From contig CP119318.1 in assembly GCA_029203105.1 (NCBI GenBank), positions 4,664,501 to 4,728,500 of the forward strand: DNA of 64,000 bases, given 5' to 3'. The notes below the pieces were generated by a model that saw only the letters and a list, made by a program, of their open reading frames with translations, did not search any database and was not told the origin of the DNA. The stretch comes from Candidatus Kaistia colombiensis. Its GTDB lineage: Bacteria > Pseudomonadota > Alphaproteobacteria > Rhizobiales > Kaistiaceae. Position 1 is the stretch's first letter. Each line of letters begins with the position of its first letter. The translations under genes and the position numbers were made by a program. Below, piece after piece: positions 17,456 through 26,634 of this stretch.

Positions 17456-18049
17456 CTACGATGGCGGGCCGGTATTCGAGCCGCCGGGGGTCACGCCGGA
17501 GTGCCTGTGCTGCGCTCCAACGTCCTTGCCGTTGTTGGTGAAGGACGAGCCCTCGGTGTCGAAGTTGCCCTTGATCGTCACGTTGCCTTCGATCTCGACG
17601 TTGGCCTTGATCGCGACCTTGCCACCGCCGATCGTGACGGACAGGCCGCCCTCGGTGATCTGGATCTTGCCGCCGTCGAGCGTGATCTTGAAGCCGGCGT
17701 AGGTCGCGACGTTCTCGTCGCCCTTTTCGCTGGGGCTCTTGTTCGCGTCGCTCTGCGTCATCGGCACGGCCAGGCCCTGGCTGAAGTCGCCGGCGACATT
17801 GAGGACCGTCATCTGCTGCCCTTTCGAGGGCGGCGTATGGACCTTCAGCGCGCCCATGAACTGCGCGTAGGGGATCGGCGGCGTCAGGAACGGCTTGCCG
17901 TCGCTGTCCTCGCCGACCTTGATCCTGACCGTGCCGGCCTTGGCGTCGATCTCCTCGACCGTGCCCTGGGTGATCTGGCCGTCCTGGCGCCGCTCAACGG
18001 CGGCGAGCCGCAGGAACAGCGCCTCGATCGCGTCGACGAGCGAGGTCAT
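17456..18049 (-). CDS. Baseplate spike protein V (gpV)
   Basis: 197 residues. The N-terminal OB-like part (IDAKAGTVRIKVGEDSDGKP, then TVLNVAGDFSQGLAVP) and the C-terminal beta-helix (ITLDGGKIQITEGGLSVTIG) match P2 gpV. The tip holds QHRHSG, the His-x-His type metal site that binds iron in P2 and phi92 spikes. The trimer pierces the outer membrane. Confidence 0.9.
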   Translation of the reverse strand: MTSLVDAIEALFLRLAAVERRQDGQITQGTVEEIDAKAGTVRIKVGEDSDGKPFLTPPIPYAQFMGALKVHTPPSKGQQMTVLNVAGDFSQGLAVPMTQSDANKSPSEKGDENVATYAGFKITLDGGKIQITEGGLSVTIGGGKVAIKANVEIEGNVTIKGNFDTEGSSFTNNGKDVGAQHRHSGVTPGGSNTGPPS

Positions 18050-18828
18050 TCCTCGGTCCAGACTTCGTTGCCGGTATCCATGGTGCCGCCAGAGACCAGC
18101 GGGAGCTCGTCAGATGCGGGCTCCGGGACGGACAGCGGGCCGATGCCGATGCCGTCGCGGGCCTCGGCCGACAGGCCGAGATCCGCCTGGTGAATGCGCC
18201 ATGACGGGAGGTTTTCCGGCGCCACGATCTCGGCCTTGATCCAGACGGCGATCGGTGAGCATTCCGGCTCGGCGGCGAGTACGTCGATCACCAATTGCCA
18301 GAAGTCGCTCAGCACCGGCGCGCCAAAAGATGGCTCATCGATCTGCATGCGGCAGAGGAAGGATGTCTCGTTTGCCGAAACGCGGACCTGATCCGTGATT
18401 TGAAAGAGAAAAGGCGTTGTCGATGATGCCTCGACCTCGGCAACCAGGATCCGCCAAAGGTTTGCCGCCGGGCTGTCACCGGCGCTTAAGACGCGGTCGA
18501 TCTGCCGGCGCATGACGCCCATGACAAGGTCCGCCGCGCCCTCGCGCGAGTTGGTCCGGAGGGGCACCCCGTCGACCAAGATGTCGACCTCTGCGGGGAG
18601 GAATGTCTGGATCAGAACCTCGACGCGATGCTCGCCGCCGATCAGCTCTTTTCCCGATATCTTGCGCTCGTCCTCGCCGATGAAGACTGAGATCAGCGGC
18701 TTGGCCATACGGGCGACATCGACATCGAGCGCATCGATCGCACCGGGCTGGACGGCATCGCCGGCCAAGGTTGCGCCGCGCAGCGCGGCGACGGTCAGAT
18801 ATTGGAGGGCAAGCGAGGTGATGCTCAT
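18046..18828 (-). CDS. Phage protein, probable neck/tail-completion role
   Basis: 260 residues (MSITSLALQYLTVAALRGAT). No family is recognised with certainty. Mixed alpha/beta character with an acidic, Pro-rich C-terminus. It overlaps the genes on both sides by a few bases, between a probable head-tail joining protein and spike gene V. In related phages this position is held by neck or tail-completion proteins; the role is inferred from place only. Confidence 0.5.
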   Translation of the reverse strand: MSITSLALQYLTVAALRGATLAGDAVQPGAIDALDVDVARMAKPLISVFIGEDERKISGKELIGGEHRVEVLIQTFLPAEVDILVDGVPLRTNSREGAADLVMGVMRRQIDRVLSAGDSPAANLWRILVAEVEASSTTPFLFQITDQVRVSANETSFLCRMQIDEPSFGAPVLSDFWQLVIDVLAAEPECSPIAVWIKAEIVAPENLPSWRIHQADLGLSAEARDGIGIGPLSVPEPASDELPLVSGGTMDTGNEVWTEE

Positions 18829-19226
18829 CAGGTCGGGACCGGGATCATCATGAACAGATGACGCCCGCCATTCTGTCCGGCGGGCGTCGCGATCTTGAAC
18901 TTGGGGGCACCGGGCCGGTCGAGGGCGATCACGTAATCGCCCGCTTTCGGCAATGCGTCGGGGGCGACGATCGAGCCGGTCTCGATAAGGAGCGCGATCT
19001 CCTGAACGTTGACATCCTGCCGCGCGCCGTTGCGCGTTCCTTCGCCTCGCGCGTGGTCGGAGTGCTCCGTGATATCGAGCGTCGCCCGGATCTCGAAGGC
19101 AGGACGATCCGGATCTGGCCCGATGATCACAACGCGGCCGGCGGCCTGAGGCTCGATCCTGACACGCTCCCCGAACAGGCGATCACTCGCCCGGCCGGCA
19201 AGAGCGTCAAGTCGAGCCCAGGACAT
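18828..19226 (-). CDS. Probable head-tail attachment protein (gpFII-lambda-like)
   Basis: 132 residues from the ATG at 19226 (MSWARLDALAGRASDRLFGE). The layout of an N-terminal helix, beta strands, and a late APDALPKAGDYVIALDRPGA resembles the lambda gpFII / Gifsy-2 head-tail joining family. It directly follows the capsid cement gene. Assignment is tentative. Confidence 0.5.
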   Translation of the reverse strand: MSWARLDALAGRASDRLFGERVRIEPQAAGRVVIIGPDPDRPAFEIRATLDITEHSDHARGEGTRNGARQDVNVQEIALLIETGSIVAPDALPKAGDYVIALDRPGAPKFKIATPAGQNGGRHLFMMIPVPT

Positions 19227-19227
19227 C

Positions 19228-19566
19228 TCAGAACGTACCGTTGAGGCGGACGCGGACGACAGCATCCGGCGAGGCCTTGGCCGCGACCGCAACGCCGATC
19301 TTGGTGTTATCGGTGCCGGTCTTGGTCGCCTTCTTCGCGGTCGCGTCCCAATAGACAGCCTCGCCGACCGCGATGGCCTGCGTGGTGGCGTGGGTCGCCG
19401 CGTCCAGGTCAAAGACGCCGGTCGTCTTGACCTCGACATCCGCGCCGCTGGCCGCCGAATAGGCTGCGATGCCGAAGATGGTGCCGACGAGGACGCCGCC
19501 GCCGGAGACGACAGCAGAGGGGGCCGCGAGGGTGATCACGTCACCCGGCTTGACGAAATTTTTCAT
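19228..19566 (-). CDS. DUF2190 capsid cement/decoration protein
   Basis: 112 residues from the ATG at 19566 (MKNFVKPGDVITLAAPSAVV). KPGDVITL near the start, GGGVLVGTIFGIA, and AVGEAVYWDATAKKATKTGT are typical of DUF2190 head-decoration proteins. It lies just downstream of the major capsid gene, as usual. Confidence 0.85.
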   Translation of the reverse strand: MKNFVKPGDVITLAAPSAVVSGGGVLVGTIFGIAAYSAASGADVEVKTTGVFDLDAATHATTQAIAVGEAVYWDATAKKATKTGTDNTKIGVAVAAKASPDAVVRVRLNGTF

Positions 19567-19635
19567 TGCATCTGCTCCAGATAGCAAGGGGATGGGAGCG
19601 GCGGGGCCGGAGCCCCGCCAGAGGTTCGCGCCGGG

Positions 19636-21705
19636 TTACGCGCCCGCGTTGCGGTAGAAGCCGCGCCAGTCGATTGCCTTGGCCGCCACGTCGAGGCGAA
19701 CCTTGACCTCGACGCCATCAACATCGAAGCCCATCCGGGTCTCGGTGTAGACGCCGCGCTGGCCCTCGAGATAGGCCAGCTCGACGAGATCGATCTGGTT
19801 GACGTTCGCAGCCAGGAACCATGCGGTCGCCGAGCCGGCGATACCGAGCTTCTGGATGCCCGCGTCGAGGCGCGGCTCCGAGATGATGGAGAGGCTGCGC
19901 AGGCTCTCCGGCACCGCATCGGCACTCTTCGCCGCATAGATCTGGCCGATGAACTGCTCCGCCTTGGTCTGGAGCGCCTTCGGAACGATCAGGTAGTGCG
20001 GGTCGATATTGAGCAGGGTCGAACCGTCGATGCCGGTCTGCTTCGCCATCGCGAGGCGGCCGAGGCCAATGCTGTCGACCGTGATCGCTGCGCCCGTACC
20101 GGCAAGGTTGCCGTGATCGGCATGGAACAGCGCCTTGCCGTCGCCCATCAGGCCGGCGCCGAGGATCTGCGCCCAGACCAGATCGCTTTCGAGGTTCGCC
20201 GCCTGCACGCCGAAGGCGCGCGGAAGGCGGGTGAACGCTTCGAGGTCGTCGTCCACGATGACCTTTCGAGTAATGCCGACGACCCGGCCGAACGTCTCGA
20301 CGGCGTATTTCTCGACGCCCTCGCCGATGCTGCCGCGAGTGAACTCGCCGTGCTCATTCACCTTCTCGAAGCTCGGCGCATCGCCAAGCTGGACGCGGCT
20401 CACCTGCTTGAAGTCGGAGACGGTCGTCTCGCGGACCAACGGGCGGAAGGTCTGCGGAGCGGCGTCATAGGCGGCGCGCAGCGTCTTGTTGGCGACGTTG
20501 GCAAGGATGCCGGGGAAGTCACTGGTCGACATCAGCCCGCCGCTGCGGGTCTCCAGCGAGCGCTGCGCCACTTCGAGCTTCGACATGCCGCGCGTGCGGA
20601 CGCCGGAGCGCTCAAGGCTTTCGCGGCCGATCTCCAGCAGGCTATAGCCCCGGAAGTCACGGCCGGCGGCGGTGAGCTCGAAGCCGGCTGGGTCGATACG
20701 ATGCAGCAGGGCGCTCTCGATCGCAGCACCGCGCTTTTCGCCCTCGTCGGCCGTGACCTCGACCCGAGCATGCGAGGTCGGATTGAAGCCGCGTTCATGG
20801 TTTTCCGCGACCTGTTCGAGAATGGCGATCCGGAAGTCGGCCATCGACGTGCCGAGGCGGATGTGCTCGTCGGCGAATTCCGGCAGGCCGAGCTTGACCG
20901 CAAGGGCGCGGATCTCGGCGATACGCTGGCGCTCGCCGCGAACGGCATCGTCAGCGGCGCGGGTGGCGTGGGCGGCGACCTCTTCGGGCGACATGCCGGC
21001 CGGGGCGGCACGCGTCTGCGGCGCGTCGGTCGTGGTCGTCACAGTCTCGCCACGTGCGTCGTCGGCAGCGGCATTCGTGCGATTGGTCATCGCGGTCTCC
21101 TTTGGGTTTGCCGTCTGCGCGGCGGGGGCAACATCGGCACGGATGACGATGCAAGGTTTGGCTGCGGCGCGCTGCTGCTCGTCCGCAGATCGAATTTGCG
21201 CGCCGGGGTCGGCGGGGATGGCGACGGCAGAAATCTCGAAAGGCTCCCAATCGATGACGCGCCAATGCGCCACCGATCCGTCATCTGCCTCGGTCTTCTC
21301 GACCTTGTGCATCTGGTAGCCGACGCTGACGTTGCGGATGACGCCGTCGCGGATCTTCTGGACGTTCTCCGCGTCTCCCGCCGTGGCGGAAAGCTGGATG
21401 CGGGCCACGCCGACACCGCCCTCGATCCGGGCCGAGCCGGGGACGACCGAGCCGATCACGTCGTCGAGGTCATAGCCGCTGTGCGAATTCAGGAACGGCG
21501 CGCCGGCATTCAGCCGGTCGAGCCGGACGGCGCCGGGCTCGACGACGAGCTCCTCGTCATATTCGCCGTCCCACCAGCTATGCCGGCGGACCGTCGCGCC
21601 CGTCGTGAAGACGACTCCGATGGTATTCGTCGCCTCGTCGAAACTGCCGGCGCGGAACTCCGCGCCGCGATGTTGCGGCGGGATATTCACGGTCTTTTGG
21701 GTCAT
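19636..21705 (-). CDS. Prohead protease / major capsid protein fusion
   Basis: 689 residues from the ATG at 21705 (MTQKTVNIPPQHRGAEFRAG). Residues 20-170 are an HK97-type prohead protease, with a candidate catalytic pair at His75 (NSHSGYDLDDVIGSV) and Ser127 (RNVSVGYQ) and the typical WEPFEISAVAIPADPGA. A helical, charged linker/delta-like region spans about 200-320, and the HK97-fold major capsid protein follows (for example VRETTVSDFKQVSRVQLGD and LYHADHGN-like FHADHGNLAGTG). Fusion of protease and capsid in one chain is a known arrangement; the protease must release itself during maturation. It follows the portal gene. Confidence 0.92.
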   Translation of the reverse strand: MTQKTVNIPPQHRGAEFRAGSFDEATNTIGVVFTTGATVRRHSWWDGEYDEELVVEPGAVRLDRLNAGAPFLNSHSGYDLDDVIGSVVPGSARIEGGVGVARIQLSATAGDAENVQKIRDGVIRNVSVGYQMHKVEKTEADDGSVAHWRVIDWEPFEISAVAIPADPGAQIRSADEQQRAAAKPCIVIRADVAPAAQTANPKETAMTNRTNAAADDARGETVTTTTDAPQTRAAPAGMSPEEVAAHATRAADDAVRGERQRIAEIRALAVKLGLPEFADEHIRLGTSMADFRIAILEQVAENHERGFNPTSHARVEVTADEGEKRGAAIESALLHRIDPAGFELTAAGRDFRGYSLLEIGRESLERSGVRTRGMSKLEVAQRSLETRSGGLMSTSDFPGILANVANKTLRAAYDAAPQTFRPLVRETTVSDFKQVSRVQLGDAPSFEKVNEHGEFTRGSIGEGVEKYAVETFGRVVGITRKVIVDDDLEAFTRLPRAFGVQAANLESDLVWAQILGAGLMGDGKALFHADHGNLAGTGAAITVDSIGLGRLAMAKQTGIDGSTLLNIDPHYLIVPKALQTKAEQFIGQIYAAKSADAVPESLRSLSIISEPRLDAGIQKLGIAGSATAWFLAANVNQIDLVELAYLEGQRGVYTETRMGFDVDGVEVKVRLDVAAKAIDWRGFYRNAGA

Positions 21706-21716
21706 GGAAGTGCCTT

Positions 21717-23282
21717 TCAGGCCTTGGCCTTGGCGGTCCCGCCGCCCTCTGAGAGGGCCGCAGCAATAACGGCCGGGTCTTGCAGAATGCCGCTCTTGTC
21801 GGTGTGCCTCGGATCGCTGTCGATCTTGATGCCGAGCTTGTCGATCAGAGCATTCGCCTCCGCGATTTCGTTCAGAACATCGCGGGGATTGCGGCCGGTC
21901 TCCGCGATCACGTCGAGAAGCGAGCGCTGGCCAGAGCGGACCTCCATCAGAGCCGCCATCGCATCCTTGAAAGGATCGACCGACACGAAGCGCGGCGGGC
22001 TCCACTCAACCGGGACATCCTGCCCTACGGGGATATGGCCGGCGTCCGTTGCGTAGTCGATGAACCAATCCCAGACCGGCTGGCAGAGCATCGGGATGAT
22101 GATCTGCCACTGCACCGACGAAACCAGCCGGCGGAATTCAACCAGGCCGGCGCGAATGCTGGAATAATTCACCTCGGCCAGATCGCCGGACATCAACTCG
22201 TAGGGGACGCGGAAGCCGGCGGCGACCGAGCGCAGCGTCGATCGCTTGTAAGCCTCATGGCCGCTGGTCGGCGCCGGGGTGTTGAATGTCACATTCCGGC
22301 CGCCGCGAGCATGGAGAAACATGCCCGGTTCGAAGCGCTCGACGAGGGTGCCATCCGCGTCGTAGACGCCCGGCGTTTGGTCTTCCGCTGTCGGAATGCC
22401 GAGGCCCATCTCTGCCTCGTCGCCGCCGGTCACAATGCCGACCATGCAGGCTTCGATCTTCTTCCGCATCAACTCGGCGTCTTCGTATTCGTCGAGGTCG
22501 CGGAGGGTCGTTAATGCCGGGGATCCCCATGGGACGCCGCGAACCTGGGTCCGCTGCTTTTCGTAGATGTGCAGGATTTCGGCGGCAGGGACGGGTTTGC
22601 TGGAGAAACCAGCGGCGACATAGGCGTGCGCATCGCCGGGATGCTTTGGGAATATCCAGTATTTGGTCCGGCGTCCGATCTTGTCGAACTCGACGCCCTG
22701 GATGATCTCCGCGCCGGTGTCGAGGATCGACGCGCGGTTCATATCGAGCATGTCGGCTTCGAGGATCTGGATTTGCATCGGGACAGGCAGGCCATCCGAA
22801 GGCTTGCGCGGCCGCTTCCGGATCAGGACCTCGCCACCTTCGAGCATCTCCCGGCAGGCCAGGGTTTGCATGCCGAGGAAATCGAGCTGGCCATCGGCAT
22901 CGCAGCGAGTGGACCAGCGCTCCCATAGCGCGTTGATCTTGTTGTCGAGCGCGTCGTCGCCCGTCTTCGAGCGGGGAACGATGCCGTCGCCGATGATGTT
23001 CGTCGACAGGACGGAGATTGCTTTCGCCGCATGGGCGTTGTTCCGGACCAGATCGCGCATCCGAGCGCGCAGGACCGGGGCCGCTGCCTCAATCTCAGAG
23101 TTGGCGGATTGCGACGTTGCATTCCAGCCATCGGTTCGCCGCCCCTTGGATGCGCCCTCATAGCCGCGCCGGCCGGAGCCGACGAGATGCTCGAACGCGG
23201 CGCGCTGCGCGACACGGCGCGCGGCAATCCGGGGCGAGACAATGCTGATGGCCCGATCAAGAAAGGTCGCGCGCATCGTCAC
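21717..23282 (-). CDS. Portal protein (lambda/HK97-like)
   Basis: 521 residues. Typical lambda-type portal features are RARMRDLVRNNAHAAKAISV near residue 75, AEILHIYEKQRTQVRGVPWG and YSSIRAGLVEFRRLVSSVQW. It forms the dodecameric DNA gate at one capsid vertex and the dock for terminase. The start overlaps the small joining-protein gene. Confidence 0.92.
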   Translation of the reverse strand: MTMRATFLDRAISIVSPRIAARRVAQRAAFEHLVGSGRRGYEGASKGRRTDGWNATSQSANSEIEAAAPVLRARMRDLVRNNAHAAKAISVLSTNIIGDGIVPRSKTGDDALDNKINALWERWSTRCDADGQLDFLGMQTLACREMLEGGEVLIRKRPRKPSDGLPVPMQIQILEADMLDMNRASILDTGAEIIQGVEFDKIGRRTKYWIFPKHPGDAHAYVAAGFSSKPVPAAEILHIYEKQRTQVRGVPWGSPALTTLRDLDEYEDAELMRKKIEACMVGIVTGGDEAEMGLGIPTAEDQTPGVYDADGTLVERFEPGMFLHARGGRNVTFNTPAPTSGHEAYKRSTLRSVAAGFRVPYELMSGDLAEVNYSSIRAGLVEFRRLVSSVQWQIIIPMLCQPVWDWFIDYATDAGHIPVGQDVPVEWSPPRFVSVDPFKDAMAALMEVRSGQRSLLDVIAETGRNPRDVLNEIAEANALIDKLGIKIDSDPRHTDKSGILQDPAVIAAALSEGGGTAKAKA

Positions 23283-23482
23283 CGCCCTTTCGAGAATGAG
23301 GCCAGCGTGACGCGGGATCGGCCACCCGCTTCGATGCCTTGGAGGTATTCGAGGCGCTTCCTCAAGTCGTCGAAAGTGGGATACTCGACCTCGCGCTCGA
23401 CGCCGTTCGTCCTGGTCCGAACACGCTTTGCGCCCGAAGCAATAGCCTCGCGGATCGCCGCAATCTCATCCGCGATTGTCAT
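23279..23482 (-). CDS. Head-tail joining protein gpW-like
   Basis: 67 residues (MTIADEIAAIREAIASGAKR). The AIASGAKRVRT...VEREVEYPTFDDLRKRLEYL layout matches the lambda gpW head-completion family. It lies between the terminase and portal genes, the lambda order. Confidence 0.85.
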   Translation of the reverse strand: MTIADEIAAIREAIASGAKRVRTRTNGVEREVEYPTFDDLRKRLEYLQGIEAGGRSRVTLASFSKGR

Positions 23483-23518
23483 GTCTCACCGTCATTTCTG
23501 GGTTGCGCGGCGAGGCCG

Positions 23519-25507
23519 CTATCCGAGGAAACCGCGCCCTCGGCCGCGACTGCCGCCGTCGAGCCACCCGCTCCGTTTGGGCGGCGGCGGCGCTTTGGGC
23601 TGGTCCGCATCGCTGGCTTTAGGCTCCGGCGCTGGGGCCGGCGCTCGCGCTCCCGGCCGGCGCGCGCTGTCCGGGAGCCTTTGCAGGCCGAGCATGTAGG
23701 CCGCCGCAAATGCCAGTGCCTCTGCGTCGAGGAAGTGGTTATTTCGAGCCTTGACGACCCACTGATAGCCGCCGCTCGGCTTGCGAACGCGAGCCTCGGA
23801 AACAATCTGCCGGCAGTAGTCGTCGGTCAGGCCATCCGGATGCTCGTCGGTCGGCAGGGCGAAGACGTGCCAGCCGCCGGGCTGATCAACCGGCCAGCGC
23901 AGGCGCTGATGGACCCAGGACTTCATGAAATCGCTGTCGAGGCGAACGAGGTCGAGGCCGTATTTCGTCGACTTGCCGCGCGCCGTGACATCAATCCGAT
24001 TGACCGAGAGCGGCTTGTCCCGATGCTCAAAACCCTTGGTCGCGAATGCCTGGCGCGCGTGGCGCCGGCAGAATTCATAGACGCGATGCTCTGGCACCTC
24101 GTCCTTCTTGCCGGGCCGGAAACCGGCGTCAACGAACGTCCGCGCGATGTGCGTCCCCGCATAGTCGGATGACATCAGTTCCGTCAGGTCGGTCCAAACA
24201 TCCTCAAGGGCGGTATCGCCCCAGACCTCGCCCGCATCGATCAGCCAGCTCTCCTGCCGAGCGCCCCATCCGCGCACGACGTAGACGAGCCGGTTTTTCT
24301 GGACGTCGACGCCACAGGTCAGGAACACGACCGGATCCGGCACGTCGCCGCGTAGGTACGGCAGCGCCAGCTTCTTGATCTCTTCCCACTCAGGAACGTC
24401 GCCGCCCTGTGGCGCCCAGACTTCCCCGAAGCCGCCGTTCATCGCGGCCTGGATCTCATTGTGATTGCCGGATCGCAGAGCGGTTACGTAGTCCTTCGCC
24501 CGATCGCCGAAGGTCCGGAACGGCGAGCAGAGGCCAGATACCCAGAAGGAAACAGTCGTGCTGTCAACGGGAGCGCCGATGACGTTACCTTCGGGATCAA
24601 TGCTCTGCCCGGGCGAGACGTAAACGCCGCGAGCGTTCATCTCGGCCTTCAGGTTATGGCCGTTCGGATCGTCGTCGATGACGCAGCCGTTGCGAGGGCA
24701 GATCATCCGCGTTTCGCGCTGGGCGCGCGCCGGATCGGCGTTGCGCGGGATCTCGAGGCAGTCGAAGCGCGGGATGAAGAACTCGCCGCAATGCGGGCAG
24801 GGCCACGCCCAATGATATCGGGTGCCTTCCTGCCAGAGCGCCCAGATCTTGCTATCGATATCCTCCGGCTCCTGGACGGCCCAGAACTCGAGGCCGCTGT
24901 CCGGATCGCGCGCCACTTCTTTTGCTCCCACGGATGGCGTCGAGACGATCGCATGAACGAAGTCCGCATAGCTGTCGCCGCGACGGTCGACGAGGCCGAT
25001 CGGGTCGCCCTGCTTCTTGACATTGGCAACCAGGTCGTCGGCTTCGTCCGTCAGCGCCAGCGCAAACGGGTCTGACTTCAGCGCCGTCGGCGAGCCTGCA
25101 TGGGCAAGCCGCAGCGGGACGCCCGCGACAAGCTTCCGGGTCTGCTTCATGCGCTTGCCGCGCGCCACCTTGCGCGAGAGCGACGGCGCCTGATCCAGCA
25201 GCCCCATGATGCGGGGTTCGAACTGCTCGGTGACGAACTGCTTCGACGGGCCGACGTAGAGGATCGGCGCCGGCGCCTGATCGAGCCGCTGGCCGATCAC
25301 GTCGAGAAAGGTGTCGCTCTTGCCCATCTGGGCGCTGCAAGCCAGGACCACACGGCGGTGCGTCCGCTCTGCAATCGCCCGGCCGAATGGGACCATGTAG
25401 GGCGTCAGGAATGGGTCGCGCGGACCGGGTTTGCCGGCGCTCGTCGGATAGACGCGGTTGTCGATCGCCCAGGCGTCAGGCGTCGTCCTCAGTGTCGGCT
25501 GCAGCAT
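23519..25507 (-). CDS. Terminase large subunit, GpA family
   Basis: 662 residues from the ATG at 25507, chosen because it starts the GpA-like homology (MLQPTLRTTPDAWAIDNRVY). The ATPase motif is VVLACSAQMGKSDT, followed by LALTDEADD. The CxxC pair in CPHCGEFF and a second pair in CPRNGC form the zinc-binding region, and the nuclease part includes FLTCGVDVQKNRLVYVVRGW. The C-terminus is Pro/Ala/Gly-rich. It cuts and pumps phage DNA into the prohead with the small subunit, whose gene just upstream is interrupted by an IS element. Confidence 0.93.
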   Translation of the reverse strand: MLQPTLRTTPDAWAIDNRVYPTSAGKPGPRDPFLTPYMVPFGRAIAERTHRRVVLACSAQMGKSDTFLDVIGQRLDQAPAPILYVGPSKQFVTEQFEPRIMGLLDQAPSLSRKVARGKRMKQTRKLVAGVPLRLAHAGSPTALKSDPFALALTDEADDLVANVKKQGDPIGLVDRRGDSYADFVHAIVSTPSVGAKEVARDPDSGLEFWAVQEPEDIDSKIWALWQEGTRYHWAWPCPHCGEFFIPRFDCLEIPRNADPARAQRETRMICPRNGCVIDDDPNGHNLKAEMNARGVYVSPGQSIDPEGNVIGAPVDSTTVSFWVSGLCSPFRTFGDRAKDYVTALRSGNHNEIQAAMNGGFGEVWAPQGGDVPEWEEIKKLALPYLRGDVPDPVVFLTCGVDVQKNRLVYVVRGWGARQESWLIDAGEVWGDTALEDVWTDLTELMSSDYAGTHIARTFVDAGFRPGKKDEVPEHRVYEFCRRHARQAFATKGFEHRDKPLSVNRIDVTARGKSTKYGLDLVRLDSDFMKSWVHQRLRWPVDQPGGWHVFALPTDEHPDGLTDDYCRQIVSEARVRKPSGGYQWVVKARNNHFLDAEALAFAAAYMLGLQRLPDSARRPGARAPAPAPEPKASDADQPKAPPPPKRSGWLDGGSRGRGRGFLG

Positions 25508-25762
25508 CAAGGCCGCCCGCAGCAAGCCCCTCCGATCCGGCTTTGAGAGCGTCGGAGACGCGCTGGAGGCTCGCATGGACTTCGGTCTCGATCTTTCCGC
25601 GCAAGGCGATGTCGCGAGTGATGCGAGCGGCAAGGCCGCTCATCTCCGCATTGATTTCACCGACCACGATATCCATTGCCGCATCTGCTTCGTCGCGCGG
25701 CACGAGCGAGCGCCCCCGCTCGGCGATCCGCATCTCGACTTCGCGCTGGCGTGCGGCCTTCA
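25476..25762 (-). pseudogene. Terminase small subunit (Nu1-like), 3' part cut by IS21 element
   Basis: About 95 codons remain: KAARQREVEMRIAERGRSLV through GLAAGGLDAAADTEDDA. It is the C-terminal, helical part of a Nu1-like DNA-packaging protein. Removing the IS and one target copy joins it in frame with the fragment at 28,247-28,479, giving SGLKAARQREVE. The last base of the IS end plus the duplicated target creates an ATG, so a truncated protein could still be made. It overlaps the large-subunit start by 32 bases. Confidence 0.85.
25756..25762. repeat. Target-site duplication, left copy (GCCTTCA)
   Basis: GCCTTCA abuts the left IS end. The identical heptamer abuts the right end at 28,247-28,253, so the insertion is recent enough for the duplication to be intact. 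Confidence 0.9.
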
Positions 25763-25830
25763 TGTCAAACGGCGTTCAAAACTGACCCCTTATCGGCGTC
25801 CAATGTTGACCCCTGCTGGAGTTGTTGGAA

Positions 25831-25885
25831 CGCCACGGCCTCGTTATCGCGCAGCCGGAGGCGGAGCGATAACGAGGCCGTGGCG
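25831..25885. repeat. 20-bp perfect inverted repeat inside the IS element
   Basis: Arms CGCCACGGCCTCGTTATCGC and its complement are separated by 15 nt, immediately downstream of istB. It probably acts as a terminator or insulator hairpin of the IS. Confidence 0.6.
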
Positions 25886-25902
25886 GGCGAAGTTTGGGGT
25901 GG

Positions 25903-26634
25903 TCAGAGGCGGTTCTTGAAGCGCCAGCTCTCGTTGCCGGTCTCGACGATATCGCAGTGATGGGTCAGTCGATCGAGGAGCGCGGTCGTCATCTTGGCGT
26001 CGCCGAATACGGACGGCCATTCGCCGAAGGCGAGGTTCGTCGTGACGATGACCGATGTCTGCTCGTAGAGCCGACTGATCAGGTGGAACAGGAGTTGTCC
26101 GCCGGACTGGGCGAAGGGCAAATAGCCGAGCTCATCGAGGACGATGAAGTCCATGCGGGAGAGATAGTCTGCCATTCTGCCCTGGCGACCACTTCGGCTC
26201 TCGGCCTCGAGCTTGTTGACCAAGTCTACGACATTGAAGAAGCGGCCGCGAGCGCCGCCCCGAATGCAGGCCCGAGCAATGGCGATGGCAAGATGCGTCT
26301 TGCCGGTGCCGGTCCCGCCGATCAGGACAGCGTTGCGCTGATGGGCGATGAAGTTGCCGCCGGCGAGATCCCGCACCAGCGTCTCGTTGATCGGCGTGTC
26401 GTCGAAGACAAAATCGTCGATGTCCCGAGCCAGCGGCAGCTTGGCAATGGTGATCTGGTATTTGATCGACCGCGCCTGCTTCTCGGAGATCTCGGCCGAC
26501 AAGAGGTCGCCAACCACCCGGTGCGGCTCGTGCTGGCGCTTCACCGCCGTAGCGAGGATCTCATCGAAGGCCGCCTTCATGCCGTAAAGCTTCAACTCGG
26601 CCATGGTGGCCAGGATCTCGGATCGCTCCATCAT
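25903..26634 (-). CDS. istB: IS21-family transposition helper ATPase IstB
   Basis: 243 residues. It is an AAA+ ATPase with Walker A GGTGTGKTHLAIAIA and Walker B FIVLDELGYLPF. The C-terminal RLTHHCDIVETGNESWRFKN is typical of IstB. IstB oligomerises on target DNA and guides IstA. It overlaps istA by 4 bases. Confidence 0.95.
   Translation of the reverse strand: MMERSEILATMAELKLYGMKAAFDEILATAVKRQHEPHRVVGDLLSAEISEKQARSIKYQITIAKLPLARDIDDFVFDDTPINETLVRDLAGGNFIAHQRNAVLIGGTGTGKTHLAIAIARACIRGGARGRFFNVVDLVNKLEAESRSGRQGRMADYLSRMDFIVLDELGYLPFAQSGGQLLFHLISRLYEQTSVIVTTNLAFGEWPSVFGDAKMTTALLDRLTHHCDIVETGNESWRFKNRL

Noticed and set aside
19996..22056. 686-codon plus-strand frame
   Set aside because: Shadow of the protease/capsid fusion gene.
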